Notes: generated by a model not told the origin, from the sequence alone. A stretch of 64,000 bases of DNA from Cobetia amphilecti (GCF_020217465.1 NZ_CP084115.1:3410001-3474000); one strand, 5' to 3'; shown: positions 34,501 to 43,317, counted from the first letter of the stretch. A program made the numbers and translations.

Positions 34501-36709
34501 TGATGCCGACGATGGTCGGCGTGGTGTCGGAGGTCAGCGCGGGAGCATCGACGGTCAGCGCCGGCGCACTTGCATCGACCTCGCCCACGTCATTGCTGGT
34601 CGCGGTGTTGCCGGCCGGATCGGTGACCGAGGCCTCGACGCTGTACTCGCCTTCGCTCAGCGGCGTTTCAGCGTCGACCGTATAGGTGCCGTTCTCGACA
34701 GTCGCGGTGACGGTCTGCTCGTTGCCGTCGCTGTCGGTGATGACCAGGGTGACGGTGCTGCCGTCTTCGGCATCGGTGGTGCCGACGATGGTCGGCGTGG
34801 TGTCGGAGGTCAGCGCGGGGGCATCGACGGTGAGCGCCGGCGCGCTTGCGTCGATCTCGCCCACATCATTGCTGGTCGCGGTGTTGCCGGCCGGATCGGT
34901 GACCGAGGCTTCGACGCTGTACTCGCCTTCGCTCAGCGGTGTCTCGGCGTCGACGCTGTAGGTGCCGTTCTCGACGGTGGCGGTGACGGTCTGCTCGTTG
35001 CCGTCGCTGTCAGTGATGACCAGGGTGACGGTGCTGCCATCGTCGGCATCGGTAGTGCCGACGATGGTCGGCGTGGTGTCGGAGGTCAGCGCAGGAGCAT
35101 CGACAGTCAGCGCCGGCGCGCTGGCGTCGATCTCGCCCACGTCATTGCTGGTCGCGGTGTTGCCGGCCGGATCGGTGACCGAGGCCTCGACGCTGTACTC
35201 GCCTTCGCTCAGCGGCGTTTCAGCGTCGACCGTATAGGTGCCGTTCTCGACGGTGGCGGTGACGGTCTGTTCGTTGCCATCGCTGTCAGTGATGACCAGG
35301 GTGACGGTGCTGCCATCGTCGGCATCGGTGGTACCGACGATGGTCGGCGTGGTGTCGGAGGTCAGTGCCGGAGCATCGACAGTCAGCGCCGGCGCGCTGG
35401 CGTCGATCTCGCCCACGTCATTGCTGATCGCGGTGTTGCCGGCCGGATCGGTGACCGAGGCTTCGACGCTGTACTCGCCTTCGCTCAGCGGCGTTTCAGC
35501 GTCAACCGTGTAGGTGCCGTTCTCGACGGTGGCGGTGACGGTCTGTTCGTTGCCGTCGCTGTCAGTGATGACCAGGGTGACGGTGCTGCCGTCTTCGGCA
35601 TCAGTAGTACCGACGATGGTCGGCGTGGTGTCGGAGGTCAGCGCGGGAGCATCGACGGTCAGCGCCGGCGCGCTTGCGTCGATCTCGCCCACGTCATTGC
35701 TGGTCGCGGTGTTGCCGGCCGGATCGGTGACCGAGGCCTCGACGCTGTACTCGCCTTCGCTCAGCGGCGTCTCGGCATCGACGCTGTAGGTGCCGTTCTC
35801 CACAGTCGCGGTGACGGTCTGCTCGTTACCGTCGCTGTCGGTGATGACCAGGGTGACGGTGCTGCCATCGTCGGCATCGGTGGTGCCGACGATGGTCGGC
35901 GTGGTGTCGGAGGTCAGCGCCGGGGCATCGACGGTGAGTGCCGGCGCGCTGGCGTCGATCTCGCCCACGTCACTGCTGGTCGCGGTGTTGCCGGCCGGAT
36001 CGGTGACCGAGGCGTCGACGCTGTACTCGCCTTCGCTCAGCGGCGTCTCGGCGTCAACCGTGTAGGTGCCGTTCTCGACGGTCGCGGTGACGGTCTGTTC
36101 GTTGCCGTCGCTGTCAGTGATGACCAGCGTGACGGTGCTGCCGTCTTCGGCATCAGTAGTACCGACGATGGTCGGCGTGGTGTCGGAGGTCAGCGCCGGG
36201 GCATCGACCGACAAGGACAGCACGACCTCTGTGGGCAGTGTCGGATCAAGATCCAGCCCCAGGCCATCTTCGTCCTCATCATTGAATTCCGGGTCGGTAA
36301 AGCCACCCTCATATTCATAGGAGGTCCGTTCGACACGCCCTTCACGCCCCACCCCAGAGGCATCAAGGAAACCACTACGACTGCTGCCCGGCGCACCGCC
36401 ACTCTCACCGGCTGCGGGAGCTTCCTGAATCGCGGTCGGGTCTTCGCCACGAGCGATCGCTTCGCGCAACGCTTCCACTGCCGGGTCAACAGGCGCTTCC
36501 CCACGCGACTCGGCCAGCAACACCTCAACGCCGATCGGCGCCCCCTGCGGCACCACAAGCTGGGTGCCGTCTTCCAGCACCACGATCGCGCCCTGCGGTG
36601 CGACCAGAGTGGCTGTTGGTTCAAGCGTCATTCCATTGACGACACGCTGCGCCTCGCTGGAGGAGGAAACAACAAGTACTGTGCCTTCTGTGCGGATGAC
36701 CTGGACCAT
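13595..36709 (-). CDS. lapA: Giant LapA-type RTX adhesin (7704 aa)
   Basis: Cell-surface biofilm adhesin secreted by LapBCE. The N-terminal retention module (1 to about 110, starting [20 protein letters not shown]) ends in a LapG site PAAG (98-101). Fourteen bacterial Ig-like repeats of 92 aa follow (about 167-1455), then a very long array of VCBS/cadherin-like repeats of about 240-266 aa (about 1500-6900). A von Willebrand A domain (about 7175-7383, MIDAS motif DVSGSMG) precedes a short RTX block (GGxGNDxLxGG type, about 7509-7600) and a C-terminal type I secretion signal to 7704. The protein is very acidic and Thr/Asp-rich. AGGAG lies 9 nt before the ATG. Three Cys, each in an identical repeat ([10 protein letters not shown]), are the only ones I found. 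The exact copy number depends on assembly quality. Confidence 0.95.
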   Translation of the reverse strand: MVQVIRTEGTVLVVSSSSEAQRVVNGMTLEPTATLVAPQGAIVVLEDGTQLVVPQGAPIGVEVLLAESRGEAPVDPAVEALREAIARGEDPTAIQEAPAAGESGGAPGSSRSGFLDASGVGREGRVERTSYEYEGGFTDPEFNDEDEDGLGLDLDPTLPTEVVLSLSVDAPALTSDTTPTIVGTTDAEDGSTVTLVITDSDGNEQTVTATVENGTYTVDAETPLSEGEYSVDASVTDPAGNTATSSDVGEIDASAPALTVDAPALTSDTTPTIVGTTDADDGSTVTLVITDSDGNEQTVTATVENGTYSVDAETPLSEGEYSVEASVTDPAGNTATSNDVGEIDASAPALTVDAPALTSDTTPTIVGTTDAEDGSTVTLVITDSDGNEQTVTATVENGTYTVDAETPLSEGEYSVEASVTDPAGNTAISNDVGEIDASAPALTVDAPALTSDTTPTIVGTTDADDGSTVTLVITDSDGNEQTVTATVENGTYTVDAETPLSEGEYSVEASVTDPAGNTATSNDVGEIDASAPALTVDAPALTSDTTPTIVGTTDADDGSTVTLVITDSDGNEQTVTATVENGTYSVDAETPLSEGEYSVEASVTDPAGNTATSNDVGEIDASAPALTVDAPALTSDTTPTIVGTTDAEDGSTVTLVITDSDGNEQTVTATVENGTYTVDAETPLSEGEYSVEASVTDPAGNTATSNDVGEVDASAPALTVDAPALTSDTTPTIVGITDAEDGSTVTLVITDSDGNEQTVTATVENGTYSVDAETPLSEGEYSVEASVTDPAGNTATSNDVGEIDASAPALTVDAPALTSDTTPTIVGTTDAEDGSTVTLVITDSDGNEQTVTATVENGTYSVDAETPLSEGEYSVEASVTDPAGNTATSNDVGEIDASAPSLTVDAPALTSDTTPTIVGTTDAEDGSTVTLVITDSDGNEQTVTATVENGTYSVDAETPLSEGEYSVEASVTDPAGNTATSNDVGEIDASAPALTVDAPALTSDTTPTIVGTTDADDGSTVTLVITDSDGNEQTVTATVENGTYTVDAETPLSEGEYSVEASVTDPAGNTAISNDVGEIDASAPALTVDAPALTSDTTPTIVGTTDADDGSTVTLVITDSDGNEQTVTATVENGTYTVDAETPLSEGEYSVEASVTDPAGNTAISNDVGEIDASAPALTVDAPALTSDTTPTIVGTTDADDGSTVTLVITDSDGNEQTVTATVENGTYTVDAETPLSEGEYSVEASVTDPAGNTATSNDVGEIDASAPALTVDAPALTSDTTPTIVGTTDAEDGSTVTLVITDSDGNEQTVTATVENGTYSVDAETPLSEGEYSVEASVTDPAGNTATSNDVGEIDASAPALTVDAPALTSDTTPTIVGTTDAEDGSTVTLVITDSDGNEQTVTATVENGTYTVDAETPLSEGEYSVEASVTDPAGNTATSNDVGALIGGDSGEVTEDGVTEASGALVDVESTDVVAGTQSDDYGTFSVNEAGEWTYTLDNDAAVVQGLNEGDTVSQSFVVELSDGSTTTVDILITGVDDSAPTITSLDDQSVTEATGGTVTDTFQVEADAGIASVTVNGTDITGATETDPVEITTVEGTLSVTGYDADTGTVTYSYVEDGASEDHSDGDITDSFAVVVTDITGQSTSDSLDIAILDTAPVANADTRNIGEDTTAALDGNVIDGASDTADTLGADATTVTDVDGSTVTADAAAVVTGDYGTLTLEADGSYSYVLDTTNPAVQSLDDGESLADVFSYTITDADGDTSSTTLTITVDGSTDGAPTITDISATADNSVTEATGDTVTGSFTVAATAGIAAVTIDGIDISDASTTPVVITTDEGTLTITDYAADGTVTYSYVEDGESEDHTGGDITDSFTVVVTDITGQSTSDSLDIAIVDTAPTANDDARSIDEDATALDGNVISGDNDTTDTLGADATSVTSVTPDGGSASDVTADAAAVVTGNYGTLTLNSDGSYSYVLDNSNAEVQGLDDGASLTDVFSYTITDADGDASSTTLTITVDGSTDGVPTITSLDDQSVTEATGGTVTDTFQVEADAGIASVTVNGTDITGATETDPVEITTVEGTLSVTGYDADTGTVTYSYVEDGASEDHSDGDITDSFAVVVTDITGQSTSDSLDIAILDTAPVANADTRNIGEDTTAALDGNVIDGASDTADTLGADATTVTDVDGSTVTADAAAVVTGDYGTLTLEADGSYSYVLDTTNPAVQSLDDGESLADVFSYTITDADGDTSSTTLTITVDGSTDGAPTITDISATADNSVTEATGDTVTGSFTVAATAGIAAVTIDGIDISDASTTPVVITTDEGTLTITDYAADGTVTYSYVEDGESEDHTGGDITDSFTVVVTDITGQSTSDSLDIAIVDTAPTANDDARSIDEDATALDGNVISGDNDTTDTLGADATSVTSVTPDGGSASDVTADAAAVVTGNYGTLTLNSDGSYSYVLDNSNAEVQGLDDGASLTDVFSYTITDADGDASSTTLTITVDGSTDGVPTITSLDDQSVTEATGGTVTDTFQVEADAGIASVTVNGTDITGATETDPVEITTVEGVLSVTGYDADMGTVTYSYVEDGESEDHTGGDITDSFSVVVTDITGQSTSDSLDIAILDTAPVANADTRNIGEDTTTALDGNVIDGASDTADTLGADATSVTSVTPDGGSASDVTADDAAVVEGTYGTLTLNSDGSYSYVLDTTNPAVQSLDAGESLADVFSYTITDADGDASSTTLTITVDGSTDGVPTITSLDGQSVTEATGGTVTDTFQVEADAGIASVTVNGTDITGASETDPVEITTDEGTLSVTGYDADSGEVTYSYVEDGESEDHTGGDITDSFTVVVTDITGQSTSDSLDIAIVDTAPTANDDARSIDEDATALDGNVISGDNDTADILGADATTVTGVDGNAVTADDAAVVEGTYGTLTLNSDGSYSYVLDTTSPAVQSLNDGETEEDTFTYVITDADGDSDTATLTITVEGSTDGVPTITDISGDEADHSLTEATGDSVTGSFTVAATAGIDTVTVNGTDITGASEADPVELTTDEGTLTVTGYDADSGEVTYSYVEDGASEDHTDGDITDSFTVVVTDITGQSTSDSLDIAILDTAPVANADTRNIGEDTTAALDGNVIDGASDTADTLGADATSVTSVTPDGGSASDVTVDAAAVVTGSYGTLTLEADGSYSYVLDTTNPAVQSLDDGASLTDVFSYTITDADGDASSTTLTITVDGSTDGVPTITSLDDQSVTEATGGTVTDTFQVEADAGIASVTVNGTDITGATETNPVEITTVEGVLSVTGYDADTGTVTYSYAEDGASEDHTDGDITDSFTVVVTDITGQSTSDSLDIAILDTAPVANADTRNIGEDTTTALDGNVIDGASDTADTLGADATSVTSVTPDGGSASDVTADAAAVVTGSYGTLTLEADGSYSYVLDTTNPAVQSLDDGASLTDVFSYTITDADGDASSTTLTITVDGSTDGVPTITSLDDQSVTEATGGTVTDTFQVEADAGIASVTVNGTDITGATETDPVEITTVEGVLSVTGYDADTGTVTYSYAEDGASEDHTDGDITDSFSVVVTDITGQSTSDSLDIAILDTAPEAKADARNIDEDTTTALDGNVIDGASDTADTLGADATSVTSVTPDGGSASDVTADDAAVVTGSYGTLTLEADGSYSYVLDTTNPAVQSLDDGESLADVFSYTITDADGDASSTTLTITVDGSTDGVPTITSLDDQSVTEATGGTVTDTFQVEADAGIASVTVNGTDITGATETDPVEITTVEGVLSVTGYDADTGEVTYSYVEDGASEDHTDGDITDSFSVVVTDITGQSTSDSLDIAILDTAPVANADTRNIGEDTTAALDGNVIDGASDTADTLGADATSVTSVTPDGGSASDVTADAAAVVTGSYGTLTLEADGSYSYVLDTTSPAVQSLNDGETEEDTFTYVITDADGDSDTATLTITVEGSTDGVPTITDISGDEADHSLTEATGDSVTGSFTVAATAGIDTVTVNGTDITGASEADPVELTTDEGTLTVTGYDADSGEVTYSYVEDGESEDHTGGDITDSFTVVVTDITGQSTSDSLDIAIVDTAPTANDDARSIDEDATALDGNVISGDNDTADILGADATTVTGVDGNAVTADDAAVVEGTYGTLTLNSDGSYSYVLDTTSPAVQSLNDGETEEDTFTYVITDADGDSDTATLTITVEGSTDGVPTITDISGDEADHSLTEATGDSVTGSFTVATTAGIDTVTVNGTDITGASEADPVELTTDEGTLTVTGYDADTGTVTYSYVEDGESEDHTGGDITDSFTVVVTDITGQSTSDSLDIAIVDTAPTANDDARSIDEDATALDGNVISGDNDTADTLGADATTVTGVDGNAVTADDAAVVEGTYGTLTLNSDGSYSYVLDTTSPAVQSLNDGETEEDTFTYVITDADGDSDTATLTITVEGSTDGVPTITDISGDEADHSLTEATGDSVTGSFTVAATAGIDTVTVNGTDITGASEADPVELTTDEGTLTVTGYDADSGEVTYSYVEDGESEDHTGGDITDSFTVVVTDITGQSTSDSLDIAIVDTAPTANDDARSIDEDATALDGNVISGDNDTADILGADATTVTGVDGNAVTADDAAVVEGTYGTLTLNSDGSYSYVLDTTSPAVQSLNDGETEEDTFTYVITDADGDSDTATLTITVEGSTDGVPTITDISGDEADHSLTEATGDSVTGSFTVAATAGIDTVTVNGTDITGASEADPVELTTDEGTLTVTGYDADSGEVTYSYVEDGESEDHTGGDITDSFTVVVTDITGQSTSDSLDIAIVDTAPTANDDARSIDEDATALDGNVISGDNDTADILGADATTVTGVDGNAVTADDAAVVEGTYGTLTLNSDGSYSYVLDTTSPAVQSLNDGETEEDTFTYVITDADGDSDTATLTITVEGSTDGVPTITDISGDEADHSLTEATGDSVTGSFTVAATAGIDTVTVNGTDITGASEADPVELTTDEGTLTVTGYNADTGTVTYRYVEDGETEDHSGGDITDSFAVVVTDITNASTTDSLDIAIVDTVPTANADTGTIAEDTSDALTGNVISGVGDSTDADAAADALGSDTPTTVTGVVKGRLEDDDALADNVNNTAGTEITGDYGTLTLNSDGSYSYALDNSNAEVQSLDDDSDPLSDVFTYGITDADGDVSRTTLTITVTGSTDAAPVITGISGTDDNSVTEATGDTVTGSFTVAATAGIATVTIAGVDADTPVDITNATEANPVVIEGSEGTLSVTGYDAGTGEVTYRYVEDGETEDHSGGDITDSFAVVVTDITNASTTDSLDIAIVDTVPTANADTGTIAEDASDALTGNVISGVGDSTDADAAADALGSDTPTTVTGVVKGRLEDDDALADNVNDTAGTEITGDYGTLTLNSDGSYSYALDNSNAEVQSLDDDSDPLSDVFTYGITDADGDVSRTTLTITVTGSTDAAPVITGISGTDDNSVTEATGDTVTDTFEVEADAGIASVTINGTDITSASVDNPIVIPGAADDEGTLTITGYDSGTVSYTYVEDGTAADHSAGDDSVFDNYAVVVTDLAGQSTSDSLDVKILDTAPTAKPDERDIDEDATDELTGNVIDGANDNEDVLGADAPFMVCKLNDTGIADGGSATVTGDYGTLTLNSDGSYTYVLDTTKTQSLAENEPAEDVFTYVLEDSDGDYSSTTLTINITGSADAVPVITLADKEVTEATGETVTDTFEVAADAGIASVTINGTDITSASVDNPIVIPGATDDEGTLTITGYDAGTVSYTYVEDGTAADHSAGDDSVFDNYAVVVTDLAGQSTSDSLDVKILDTAPTAKPDERDIDEDATDELTGNVIDGANDNEDVLGADAPFMVCKLNDTGIADGGSATVTGDYGTLTLNSDGSYTYVLDTTKTQSLAENEPAEDVFTYVLEDSDGDYSSTTLTINITGSADAVPVITLADKEVTEATGETVTDTFEVAADAGIASVTINGTDITSASVDNPIVIPGATDDEGTLTITGYDAGTVSYTYVEDGTAADHSAGDDSVFDNYAVVVTDLAGQSTSDSLDVKILDTAPTAKPDERDIDEDATDELTGNVIDGANDNEDVLGADAPFMVCKLNDTGIADGGSATVTGDYGTLTLNSDGSYTYVLDTTKTQSLAENEPAEDVFTYVLEDSDGDYSSTTLTINITGSADAVPVITLADKEVTEATGETVTDTFEVAADAGIASVTINGTDITSASVDNPIVIPGATDDEGTLTITGYDAGTVSYTYVEDGTAADHSAGDDSVFDNYAVVVTDLAGQSTSDSLDVKILDTAPVANDDTYTIREDDTSPDGEPVINTSVIFSVVGGGQDELGADGVTITHLDGISLADNEGSVTVDGSYGSLTINTDGTFSYDLDDARAQALGAGDLVKEVFEYTILDADGDSDTADITINVQGLNDKPVAYDDGPIVVEEDTPVSGNVLNNDVDADGDELSVVSFTVDGVMYDPGKTADLGEVGTLLINADGTFTFTPGENYNGPVPDTTYVITDGTEFDEAILSFEDVAAIDDPVVISADDGAVAEDGVTEASGTLTATDVDSDAPTFTPATDDSSLYGTFAVDSDGNWTYTLDNDTAAVQGLTSADTINEQYIVQLSDGSSTTVDIVIKGTDDALPVIRSLEDQSVTEATGSTLTNTFTVSAAAGIAAVTIAGVDITDASTTPVVISNPDGEGTLTVTGYDADSGEVTYTYVEDGTAADHTDGDDSVVDGFTVVVTDLAGQSTSDSLDVTVLDTAPVANADTRSIGENLNSAITGNVVEGTSATADTLGADAVIVTAVIAGAETAPVSDGAAAVITGEHGELTLAADGSYSYQSARDDLQYLAAGESVTDVYTYVITDADGDTATTTLTITIKGSNDAPEISVSSGDSAAASLTEAGAPLSASGTLSVDDVDLSNSVTPSVTGVSSDGDTGTLDNDDLLALLGVDTGAIIDDESTEGTLNWSFDSSAAGESFDYLSAGESLVLTYTVTVTDTAGATATQDVTITIQGTNDAPVVTATEGRVSEEGLEGGIADSDAADGFTDTTDATTVTGTVSVTDVDSDSLSLVLTAPATAITSGGSAVIWSGSGTQSMVATDADGNEVATVTIDDSGAYTFTLSQAVDHSGDGEDVLSLDFGVLATDSEGASSTGTLTIGIEDDAPEQQEAQSFSSTLVDTNLTIMLDVSGSMGEDDGINGETRLQSAIDSIKTLIGAYDDFGDVRINLVTFSTVATAQEAWLSVDEVVDILDDLVAAGVTNYDSALAAAMENYSQDGALENAQSISYFFSDGSPNYGDGDSSQLDVLVGNTVYYSDRGISPQEEEIWTDFLVENGVKSYAIGLGEGVTEDNLNPIAYDGSADEDIDAAIVTSFSDLDDSLAATVQSPVSGQLVSGSSVDGSLLGADGGYLQSVTVDGTTYSYDPVTNTVSATGSDNSSYDADSLELIISTDLGGSMLFNLGSGDFTYTPPDNVSERSTDSFDYVTVDNDGDTNASSVSIDVDKLAVVIGTDGNDTLTGDGDGPFYADYLVGQGGNDTLSGGEGSDRLEGGSGNDTLRGGTGNDILSGGEGDDLLVGGAGNDILTGGDGADTFQWLSGHDINSEGGMATDTITDFSVADGDVIDLSDLLQSNDDADTLSSFLHFESDGEGGTNIEISVDGSDGSNITQEINLQDVDLTSGGDTDTQIIQSLLDSNSLKTNVDG
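17785..20100 (-). repeat. Three nearly identical 720-bp repeats in lapA
   Basis: Sequence repeats with a 720-bp period from about 17785 to 20100; whole 60-base lines are identical (17881, 18601 and 19321). I see only about one to three substitutions per copy (for example TATCTAGA versus TATCCAGA at 18510/19230/19950, and TCCCGG versus TCCCAG at 18361/19801). Each copy encodes one Cys. Confidence 0.92.
20240..21690 (-). repeat. Two 798-bp repeats in lapA
   Basis: Blocks around 20240-21040 and 21040-21690 are near identical with an offset of 798-801 bp; differences are single bases (for example GTGTCGTTG versus GTGTTGTTG near 20530/21330). They encode a longer VCBS subtype with the insert [19 protein letters not shown]. 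Confidence 0.85.
21700..29030 (-). repeat. 720-744-bp VCBS/cadherin-like repeat array in lapA
   Basis: About ten units begin at roughly 726-bp steps (landmarks 21711, 22437, 23163, 23889, 24615, then 25371, 26103, 26835, 27555, 28281). The first five are nearly identical over full length; the unit at 27555 belongs to the same subtype although other subtypes lie between, which suggests shuffling by recombination. Each unit holds [35 protein letters not shown] and [17 protein letters not shown] type strings. Confidence 0.9.
29030..31930 (-). repeat. Tandem 1449-bp duplication in lapA
   Basis: Sequence from about 29030 to 30480 recurs almost unchanged at about 30480 to 31930. The shared blocks are offset by exactly 1449 bp, for example 29727/31176 and 30462/31911. 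Each block is a pair of VCBS-type units, so two-domain units were duplicated together. Confidence 0.85.
32346..36209 (-). repeat. 14 tandem 276-bp repeats (Ig-like) in lapA
   Basis: Units of 276 bp (92 aa), each containing [35 protein letters not shown] and [16 protein letters not shown], recur with exact spacing. Copies differ mainly at synonymous sites and at a few residues (AEDGS/ADDGS, TYTVD/TYSVD, ATSND/AISND, one GEVDA, one APSLT, one IVGIT). Confidence 0.95.
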
Positions 36710-36927
36710 GGGGACATACTCCTACTGGGGAAAGGTGCTGCATCATGCTGCGAAGGGGGAGCGATGGCATGATAGACAAGAACGGATAGTTACATTTTGA
36801 TACACAACAACACTTACCGCAACCTAGCAATTTTCAGTAGCGCTATCGCGCTGCAAGGATGAGATATCTAATGCGGAAAAACCTCTTTAAATCAATAAGT
36901 AACACTCATAAAAGTCATCATTGTGAT
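36710..36927 (-). promoter_or_regulatory. AT-rich lapA control region
   Basis: This 218-bp gap is clearly richer in A+T than its surroundings. On the minus strand TTGATT (36895-36890) and TTAGAT (36871-36866), 18 bp apart, form the best promoter candidate, giving a leader of about 150 nt. A palindrome AGCGC-TATC-GCGCT lies at 36839-36852 within that leader. Lap-type adhesin promoters are known to be controlled by FleQ and c-di-GMP; no specific FleQ site can be assigned here. Confidence 0.45.
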
Positions 36928-39084
36928 TTAGCGAATCTTGCGAGACTGCACAGACCACTGGCGCCGAACACTACGCAAGGATGATGCTTCACCATGAGAA
37001 CTCGCTAATACCGTAGCATCGTTGTATAGCCATTGTTCAATCAAATCTGCCAAATGTAACAATACTCTTACATTCTGCGGCTGCTGTTGGGCAATACGGC
37101 GCAAGTGGCTGCCGGGAGCCTCGCCAACGTGGGGGCCATGGCCCGTACGCTCCAGCCGCTTCACCAATCTGCGGTAGGCTCGCACACCTGCGTGCGCTGA
37201 CACCTCACGACCCGACCACAACACCAGTGCCACGCCTGCCAGCACCACACTGGCCAGCAACCCGAGCACACCCCAGACAAGCCACTCCCAGCGGAAGTCA
37301 CCAAACAGTCGCTTCCAGAGATTTCGCTGCTCGTCGAGACGGAACCCCACCACGCTGCGTTGCCAGCGGTATTCGAAACGCTCCCACTGCCGTCTCAGAT
37401 CACTGAGCAATGAATTATTCAGCGTGAAGGCGCGCAAGCCAGCATCGGCCATGAAGCCCGGCTGCCCCTGCAGGCTCAGCGCCCCCTGCGAGATTCGCTC
37501 GGGAGCCACCGCCGCGGTGGGATCAAATCGATGCCAGCGGCCGGCATGGAACACCTCGACCCAGGCGTGAGCGTCATACTGACGGATGCTCAATTCCTGC
37601 GGCCCACCGATGCCATCGCCTTGTGCCTCGCCGCCCAGATAACCCGCGACCATACGCGCCGGCAGTCCGGCAGCGCGCGCCAGAAAAACGCTGGTAGAGG
37701 CGTAATGGGTGCAATAGCCCCGCAAGCTGTCGAACAGGAAATCATCGACACGGCTGAGCCCCTCGAGGCGCGGTGGCGTCAGGGTGTAGTGGAAAGGCTG
37801 GCGATTGAAATACTGGAAAAGGCGCTGCAGGAAGACCTGCGGATCTCCCCCCGACTCCCGCATCAGATCGCGAGCGAACTCACGGGCACGCGGGTTGCCA
37901 TCATCGGGCAACAGCTGATCAAGGCGCTGCATCCATTGCGGAGCCGTTGTCGGTGGCGCGCCGGAGGAAGACATCTCCAACAGCTCGCGGGTATTGAGTG
38001 ACGCCAGCCCCTCAAGGGTGCCGTCGATCAGGTAACGGGCCTCGCGGCTGGTCGTCAGTGGCGCGCCGAGACTCGGCCGCCAGGGGCGCGGGTCCGGCTC
38101 CAGCAGCAGCTCATAGCGATGACGCGCGACTTCCCCCTCCCTACGCGTTCCGCGCTGAACGTAGCGCTCGGCCGGCCCGCCCAGTGCCTCCTGAAGACGC
38201 TCCGGCGTGGCGCGCGACCAGCGCACGCCATCAAACAGACTCAGGGTATACACACGCCAGTAGCGCTGGGAGGCCGCAGGCAGTCCGTTGTCGAAACGCG
38301 CCCTAAACGCCAGGGCATCACTGCGACCCAGGGCGGCGATATCGCCGGGAGAGACACTGTCGGTAAGCCCCGTGGTGGCCTCGTTGAGCTGCGGCACGTT
38401 CCACAGCGGCGGCAAGCGGGGAAAGAGCACGAACAAGCCCAGCATCAGCGGCAGGGACAGCCCCATCAGCCAGGCCGTCTCCCGCATGGCCTCACGACGT
38501 TCGCGCGCACCGGCGATCAATACCAGTCCGCCGACCAGCCACGCCGCGGCCATGACCGAAGCCGCCGCCATCAAGGGCCCCTGGTCATGCAGGAAGGCCG
38601 CCGCCAGCACCACGAAGCCCAGCCCGCAGACCACGCGACCATCGCGCAGGCTGTCCGTCTCCAGCAGCTTGAGCAGATAGATGCCGACCAGCAGGCCGAT
38701 CATCGCCTCCAGGCGCAGCATCTGGCCGTATTCGAGAAAAAGGCCCGCCGCGACCATTGCCACCGCCGCCAGTCGCAACAGGATGCCAGCGCGCGGAACT
38801 CGCGCCCGGAGTTGCTGAAAGCGCCACAACGCCGCCAGCAAGGCCGGCAAGGCAAGCCATACCGGCATCCACAGCACATGCAACGCCAGCACAAGACACT
38901 GGCCGATGAACAGATGGCGCAGCTCCAGCCAGCCCAGCGCCTGGTCAGGCGTCAGCGGTTTGCGCTGCCACCAGCGTCGTCTGGTGCTGGAGGAGGGAGA
39001 AGATGCGCCACTGGAGAGCTCGTCCTTTGAGGAACGGCCCAGGAAGGCACGTCCCGGGGAAGCCTTGGCTGTCGACAGGCTCAT
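36928..39084 (-). CDS. TgpA-like transmembrane transglutaminase-family protein (DUF3488/transglutaminase/DUF4129)
   Basis: Inner-membrane protein of 718 residues. Five to six TM segments lie in the first 220 residues, followed by a periplasmic transglutaminase-like core with Cys (RGYCTHYAST, about 457), His (YDAHAWVEVF, about 505) and Asp (RFDPTAAVAPE, about 519). A TM follows at about 610-630 (LVWGVLGLLASVVLAGVALV), with a DUF4129-type cytoplasmic tail. In Pseudomonas aeruginosa TgpA is essential; the physiological substrate is unsettled. It is the last gene of a three-gene operon and overlaps the DUF58 gene by an ATGA. The moxR-DUF58-tgpA order is a common conserved cassette. It is not visibly linked to lapG beyond sharing the papain-like fold. 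Confidence 0.88.
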   Translation of the reverse strand: MSLSTAKASPGRAFLGRSSKDELSSGASSPSSSTRRRWWQRKPLTPDQALGWLELRHLFIGQCLVLALHVLWMPVWLALPALLAALWRFQQLRARVPRAGILLRLAAVAMVAAGLFLEYGQMLRLEAMIGLLVGIYLLKLLETDSLRDGRVVCGLGFVVLAAAFLHDQGPLMAAASVMAAAWLVGGLVLIAGARERREAMRETAWLMGLSLPLMLGLFVLFPRLPPLWNVPQLNEATTGLTDSVSPGDIAALGRSDALAFRARFDNGLPAASQRYWRVYTLSLFDGVRWSRATPERLQEALGGPAERYVQRGTRREGEVARHRYELLLEPDPRPWRPSLGAPLTTSREARYLIDGTLEGLASLNTRELLEMSSSGAPPTTAPQWMQRLDQLLPDDGNPRAREFARDLMRESGGDPQVFLQRLFQYFNRQPFHYTLTPPRLEGLSRVDDFLFDSLRGYCTHYASTSVFLARAAGLPARMVAGYLGGEAQGDGIGGPQELSIRQYDAHAWVEVFHAGRWHRFDPTAAVAPERISQGALSLQGQPGFMADAGLRAFTLNNSLLSDLRRQWERFEYRWQRSVVGFRLDEQRNLWKRLFGDFRWEWLVWGVLGLLASVVLAGVALVLWSGREVSAHAGVRAYRRLVKRLERTGHGPHVGEAPGSHLRRIAQQQPQNVRVLLHLADLIEQWLYNDATVLASSHGEASSLRSVRRQWSVQSRKIR

Positions 39085-40100
39085 GCGCTGCCCTCCTGAC
39101 TCAAGGGACGACTCGCGCCGGCTCGCTCGGCGGCCTCACTGGCCGCCAGCTGGGCGGACCATGGCAACCTCTGCTCGCCGCCGAACAGCGTCAGCGCCTC
39201 AAGCACTCGACGGCGATGCGCCCCGCCACTGGCGATGGCCAATATCTGGCCCGGCAGCCGCAGACCATAGGTCGCCTGGGCGCCTTCCGCCGCCAGCACG
39301 CGCGCCGTGAGCTCCGAGAGCCGCTGCTCCATGTCGCCACGACAGGCCTCGTAATCCAGCCACAGCGAGGGACGCGCTGGCGTCTCGAAGCGCTTGGTGA
39401 CCAGCTCGCCGCTGCGCCCCCAGTGCTTCCAGGCGATATGCGCTGGCGCATCACCCGGCACATAGCGGCGCAGACCGGCGAAATCGCCCTGCTCTATCTG
39501 CTCGAGCGTGCGACGACTGCCCTGCGGGGTGGAGGGAAGCTCTGGCTGTGGATAGACGAGGACCGGCGTATCGATCGCGACCCAGGCCCACAGGCGTACC
39601 AGCCCCAGTGGCCAGCGCGACTCCAGCGTCAGCGTCGGCAATGAGAACTGGCCACGCTGAAAGGCCGCCAGCTCCAGCGGCGCACTGCCTTCGCCGTCAT
39701 GGATCTCGAGTCGTTGGCGCGCCTCTCCCAGTCGCACATCGATGGCATGCGAGCGAGCCCGACCGGTGAGGCGCACCATGACGCGCAACGTATTGCCTGC
39801 AAACGCCTCACCATCGGCGATCAGCTGCACTCGCACGCCCGCCAGATTGCGCCAGCTGCGAAAGATGCTGACCACTGCCACGGCGAACAGCCAGAAGGAC
39901 AGGCCATGCGCCAGCGAGTTCTCGTAATTGATCCCCAACAGCAGCAGCAGGATCACCAGCACCGCCCAGAACAGCCCGAAGGGCGTCGGCAAGATCATCA
40001 AGCGCGCGTGATGAAGCGCCTCGCCTCCGCCAATCGACATCTTGCGCAGCATGCGGGCTTTCACGCGCGTCCATGCGCCGGGTTTCGCCACCTGGGTCAT
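39081..40100 (-). CDS. DUF58 domain-containing protein
   Basis: The 339-residue product has two N-terminal TM segments (about 33-72, FGLFWAVLVILLLLLGINYE and LAHGLSFWLFAVAVVSIFR), then a beta-rich region and the DUF58 signature DFAGLRRYVPGDAPAHIAWK with the usual KRFE motif after it. DUF58 proteins are encoded next to MoxR ATPases and are thought to be their partners or substrates, often with a VWA-like fold; the exact role is unknown. It starts in an ATGA overlap with moxR and ends in one with the tgpA-like gene, so the three are translated together. Confidence 0.9.
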   Translation of the reverse strand: MTQVAKPGAWTRVKARMLRKMSIGGGEALHHARLMILPTPFGLFWAVLVILLLLLGINYENSLAHGLSFWLFAVAVVSIFRSWRNLAGVRVQLIADGEAFAGNTLRVMVRLTGRARSHAIDVRLGEARQRLEIHDGEGSAPLELAAFQRGQFSLPTLTLESRWPLGLVRLWAWVAIDTPVLVYPQPELPSTPQGSRRTLEQIEQGDFAGLRRYVPGDAPAHIAWKHWGRSGELVTKRFETPARPSLWLDYEACRGDMEQRLSELTARVLAAEGAQATYGLRLPGQILAIASGGAHRRRVLEALTLFGGEQRLPWSAQLAASEAAERAGASRPLSQEGSA

Positions 40101-41026
40101 GCAGGCACCACCGCCACCTGCCCGAGCAGATGGCGCGCCACGGCTTCACCTTCGGCAACACTGCCTTCGCTGAGGCGGTGCCCCACGACGGGCGCCCAGA
40201 CCGCTTGCACATCCTCCGGCAGCACATAGTCACGTCCTGCCAGCAGTGCCCAGCCACGCGCAGCACTGGCCAACGCCAGCACCCCGCGCGTCGAGAGACC
40301 ATAGGCCACTTCCGGTGAGCTGCGCGTCGCCGCCACCAGCGCCTGCAGATAATCCAGCAGCGGATCAGACAGGCGCACACGGTCCACGGCGGCCTGCCAC
40401 TCCTTGAGCACCGAGACGGGCAACAAGGGTCGCAGCGCCTCGATATGCTGACGCCCGGCATTGCCCTTGAGAATCTCGCGCTCGGCTGCGGGTTCCGGGT
40501 AGCCCAATGACAGCCGCATCAGGAAGCGGTCCAGCTGGGATTCCGGCAGCGGGAAGGTGCCGGATTGCTGAAGCGGATTCTGGGTCGCGATCACGAAGAA
40601 CGGTTCTGGCAGGCGACGGGTCTCACCTTCCACCGTCACCTGACGCTCTTCCATCGCCTCCAGCAACGCGCTCTGCGTCTTGGGCGTGGCACGGTTGATC
40701 TCATCCGCCAGCACCAGCGAGTGGAACACCGGGCCGGGATGGAAGCGGAAGTTGCCCTCACGCGGGTCGAATACCGACACGCCGAGAATGTCAGCGGGCA
40801 ATAGATCGCTGGTGAACTGCACCCGCTGCATGTCCGCTCCGATCAGACGCGCCAGCCCCTGGGCGAGCGTCGTCTTGCCCAGCCCCGGCAAGTCCTCGAT
40901 CAGGACGTGACCACGACACAGCAGACAACAGAGCGCCAGACGAATCTGGCGCGGCTTGCCCGCCAGCACCGTAGACAATGCGGCTTCCACCTCTTCCAGC
41001 TGCTGTGGCGATACCTTGGCATTCAT
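40097..41026 (-). CDS. MoxR-family AAA+ ATPase
   Basis: Chaperone-like AAA+ ATPase of about 309 residues. Walker A is DLPGLGKTTLAQGLA (about 44-58), the Walker B region VLADEINRATPKTQSALLEA, followed by the sensor FFVIATQNPLQQSGTFPLPE and the C-terminal lid. I chose the ATG at 41026 (MNAKVSPQQLEEVE) because GGAG lies 7 nt upstream; the frame opens at 41044. It is the first gene of the moxR-DUF58-tgpA operon. Family members often mature VWA-containing or membrane complexes; the target here is not known. Confidence 0.92.
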   Translation of the reverse strand: MNAKVSPQQLEEVEAALSTVLAGKPRQIRLALCCLLCRGHVLIEDLPGLGKTTLAQGLARLIGADMQRVQFTSDLLPADILGVSVFDPREGNFRFHPGPVFHSLVLADEINRATPKTQSALLEAMEERQVTVEGETRRLPEPFFVIATQNPLQQSGTFPLPESQLDRFLMRLSLGYPEPAAEREILKGNAGRQHIEALRPLLPVSVLKEWQAAVDRVRLSDPLLDYLQALVAATRSSPEVAYGLSTRGVLALASAARGWALLAGRDYVLPEDVQAVWAPVVGHRLSEGSVAEGEAVARHLLGQVAVVPA

Positions 41027-41144
41027 GCAAAGACTCCAGAACAAAGTGGGGAGGAGGAGATGCGGCCATCACGATGGGCAGCACACGCCAGATGACGCAG
41101 GGCCAGCGGCGTTACTGCGCAGGCTCGACAAGGAAAAGCGAAGA

Positions 41145-41657
41145 TCATCGGCTCAGGCTCTCACTCAGAAAGCCTTCACGAATCAGGCGCTCAAGGGCCA
41201 TACGGCTATCAGGCGTTGAAGGATGCAACGCAAGCGCATCGGCCGGCGTGACCCAGAAGGCATCTGCCACTTCTTCAGCCTGCAGCGTCAGCGGGCCATC
41301 GTAATGCACCAGATATGCACTGCCGAAGACATGGTTGGTCGCGTCGGTGTAGCAGAAATCGAAACAATGCTTGAGCGGCGCGCCGCGCACGCCAATCTCT
41401 TCCTCCAGCTCGCGACGGGCAGCCACCTGCACGGCCTCACCGGCCCCGACAACCCCCCCACTGGCGAGATCGAAATAGCCGGGGAACACTTCCTTGCTCA
41501 GGGTACGCTTCTGGATGCACAGCTCACCGCGGCCATTGAGCACGAAGGCATAGGTGGCACGGTGCCAATAGCGGTAGCGTCGCATCAAGCGACGCGGTGC
41601 CGTGCCACAAGGGCGATTCTGCGCATCGACCAGCTGAATGATTTCGTCCTGGATCAC
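41145..41657 (-). CDS. NUDIX hydrolase, YfcD-like
   Basis: It hydrolyses a nucleoside diphosphate linked to another moiety; the substrate of YfcD-type enzymes is not established. The Nudix box G-x5-E-x7-RE-x2-EE-x-G is complete (GVVGAGE, then ARRELEEEIGV). Other family strings are YRYWHRATYAFVLNGRGELC and FPGYFDLASGG. The frame is open to 41792, but the likely start is GTG at 41657 (VIQDEIIQLVDAQNRPCG), with AGGGA just upstream, giving 170 residues, near the YfcD length. It is monocistronic, divergent from the PCu(A)C gene. Confidence 0.85.
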   Translation of the reverse strand: MIQDEIIQLVDAQNRPCGTAPRRLMRRYRYWHRATYAFVLNGRGELCIQKRTLSKEVFPGYFDLASGGVVGAGEAVQVAARRELEEEIGVRGAPLKHCFDFCYTDATNHVFGSAYLVHYDGPLTLQAEEVADAFWVTPADALALHPSTPDSRMALERLIREGFLSESLSR

Positions 41658-41979
41658 CGTTCCCTGTTCCTTGCCTGTCCTTGAATCACTTCGATAGCCA
41701 TCCGCGACGACCAACACCGCCGGATGGCATCGACCAATGCGTCCCACGGTAGCAGAATGCGACGAAGCTGCCTTCAACTGCGGCCCGGACACCTGCCTTC
41801 ACACCCGGGCAACAGGTGACGCTCACATTCGTGCAAACCACCTAAAACAGAACTCTCTGCAATAGCCTCTGCACTAGCCTCTACACTAGAGGCCATCGCC
41901 GACAGAAAACACCACACTGGCATCATGGACCGCTCACATGGTCATTCTCTTTACACACCGACACAGGAGATGCGCAAGC
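41658..41979. other. Divergent control region NUDIX / PCu(A)C
   Basis: 322 bp between divergent genes. It holds a perfect short palindrome GCCTCT-acact-AGAGGC (41877-41893) and two further TAGCCTCT motifs just upstream (41864-41882), about 90 bp before the copper-chaperone start. This looks like an operator cluster, but no regulator can be assigned. No clear promoter hexamers were found. Confidence 0.4.
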
Positions 41980-42531
41980 ATGAGGCAACCTCGCCAGGGA
42001 CATGGCGCGCCGCGACGCGCCGGACAGATATCGGCTGGCCTGACCGCCCTTCGCACCACCACCAGCACCGCCAGCAGATGGCTGGCGTCGCTAGCCCTGC
42101 TCTCCCTTGCCACCATTCACGCCTCGGCTCAGGAGCCCCCACCCGCCACCCCCCATGTCCAGCAAGCCTTCGCGCTACCGACGCCACCGGGTGCCACGAC
42201 CGGGGCCGTCTACCTGACACTCTCGATCGCAAAGGGCGATGCCGTGCTGACAGGCGCCAGCACGCCGATGGCCGCCACGGTCGAATTGCACAGCATGCAA
42301 GTCACGCAAGAGCGCATGCAGATGCACAGAATCGAGCAACTGGCGATTTCCTCTGACGCGCCGCTGACGATGGCTCCCGGCGGCGGCCCCCACCTGATGC
42401 TGATCGGTCTGACGCAGCCACTCACTGCAGGCGACAAGCTGCCGCTGACGCTGCATTTCCTGGCGAGACCTGACACGAGCCTTGAGGTCTCGATCAAGGA
42501 CTACGCCGAGATGATGTCGCTCAGTGAGTAA
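41980..42531 (+). CDS. PCu(A)C-family periplasmic copper chaperone
   Basis: Periplasmic Cu(I) carrier that feeds cytochrome oxidase assembly in characterised members. The 183-residue product has an N-terminal Arg-rich segment, then a hydrophobic signal segment (WLASLALLSLATIHASAQ, about 35-52) and the DUF461/PCuAC fold with copper ligands H-x-M near VELHSMQV, a following Met, and H-x-M in GPHLMLIGL. The ATG at 41980 is preferred, with AGGAG 10 nt upstream; the frame also opens at 41938. The signal sequence lies unusually far from the start, so a later start is not excluded. It ends before a strong terminator. Confidence 0.85.
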   Translation: MRQPRQGHGAPRRAGQISAGLTALRTTTSTASRWLASLALLSLATIHASAQEPPPATPHVQQAFALPTPPGATTGAVYLTLSIAKGDAVLTGASTPMAATVELHSMQVTQERMQMHRIEQLAISSDAPLTMAPGGGPHLMLIGLTQPLTAGDKLPLTLHFLARPDTSLEVSIKDYAEMMSLSE

Positions 42532-42604
42532 CGCCATCGGTGCATACGCCTCTCTCTACAAACACCTCTATCTGCAAGCGCCTCAACCCGCGAAACGCGC
42601 ATGC

Positions 42605-42642
42605 AAAACGGCCCTGACACAAGGTGCCAGGGCCGTTTTTTT
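42605..42642. terminator. Rho-independent terminator, bidirectional
   Basis: AAACGGCCCTG pairs with CAGGGCCGTTT and is followed by a run of seven or eight T; the A-run on the other side lets it also serve the convergent LysE gene. Confidence 0.93.
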
Positions 42643-42687
42643 ACCAGATAACGAATCACCAGATCCTCACCGGGCTGACAGGCTGCC

Positions 42688-43317
42688 TCAAAGCCCCCAG
42701 ACCACCCGCAACGCCAGCCCCAGCAACACCACGCCCGTCAGGCGGTTGATCCACATCGCACGCGCCTGCAACCAGGGCAGCACCCGCGAGTGCGACAGCA
42801 CCAGTGCCACCAGCACATACCAGAGCCCGTCGATGCCCATGGCCGTCACGACGACCAGCCACTTGCCCATCTCGCTCATCTCCGGCGTGATCAACTGACT
42901 GAGCAGCGCCACGAAGAACAGGATCAACTTGGGGTTGGCCAGCGCCACCATGAAACCATCGCGTATCGCCATGGAACGGGACGTCGTGACGGCCTGCGCC
43001 TCCAGCGCTCCACCGCGACCCGCCCGCAGTGCATTGAACCCCAACCAGGCCAGATAGACTGCGCCCAGCAGCATGATCGCCTGGAAGACGCCCGGATAAT
43101 GAACGATCAAGGCGCCGAGCCCCCAGGCAGTCAGCGCGGCATACAACCCGACTCCCAGCGCATGACTGATACCGGCGGCGACCCCCGCACTCCTGCCGCC
43201 GCCCAGGGTATGGCGCAGCACCATCGCCAGACTCGGTCCGGGCGACATCGCCCCCATCGCGCATAGCGCAACCAGTGACAACCACAGATTCAGCGGCATC
43301 CAATGCATGAAGGTCAT
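42688..43317 (-). CDS. LysE/RhtB-family amino-acid exporter
   Basis: Inner-membrane exporter of 209 residues with about six TM helices, of the LysE/RhtB/homoserine-lactone efflux family. The hallmark N-terminus is MGAMSPGPSLAMVLRHTLGGGRSAGVAAGI (SPGP motif in TM1), with later helices AIMLLGAVYLAWLGFNALRAG and PKLILFFVALLSQLI. The substrate is not predictable (Thr, homoserine, Leu, Lys/Arg are all possible). The ATG at 43317 is used; the in-frame ATG at 43308 is an alternative, and neither has a strong Shine-Dalgarno sequence. Confidence 0.9.
   Translation of the reverse strand: MTFMHWMPLNLWLSLVALCAMGAMSPGPSLAMVLRHTLGGGRSAGVAAGISHALGVGLYAALTAWGLGALIVHYPGVFQAIMLLGAVYLAWLGFNALRAGRGGALEAQAVTTSRSMAIRDGFMVALANPKLILFFVALLSQLITPEMSEMGKWLVVVTAMGIDGLWYVLVALVLSHSRVLPWLQARAMWINRLTGVVLLGLALRVVWGL

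Noticed and set aside
17785-36209. Possible CRISPR or satellite arrays
   Set aside because: The repeats are 276-1449 bp, in frame and coding; no short repeat-spacer pattern exists.
36407-36709. Separate small gene upstream of the adhesin repeats
   Set aside because: It is the N-terminal retention module in the same frame as the adhesin, without a stop.
31112-36772. 1886-codon plus-strand ORF opposite lapA
   Set aside because: A shadow frame. The repetitive, GC-rich lapA codons leave the antisense frame open; the product only mirrors lapA repeats (276-bp and 726-bp periods), is Asp/Gly/Arg-biased, and has no start signal or known fold.
36928-39084. tgpA-like gene as a second adhesin protease
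   Set aside because: It shares only the transglutaminase-like fold; its membrane topology and moxR-DUF58 operon are the usual TgpA context, and lapG is already present.
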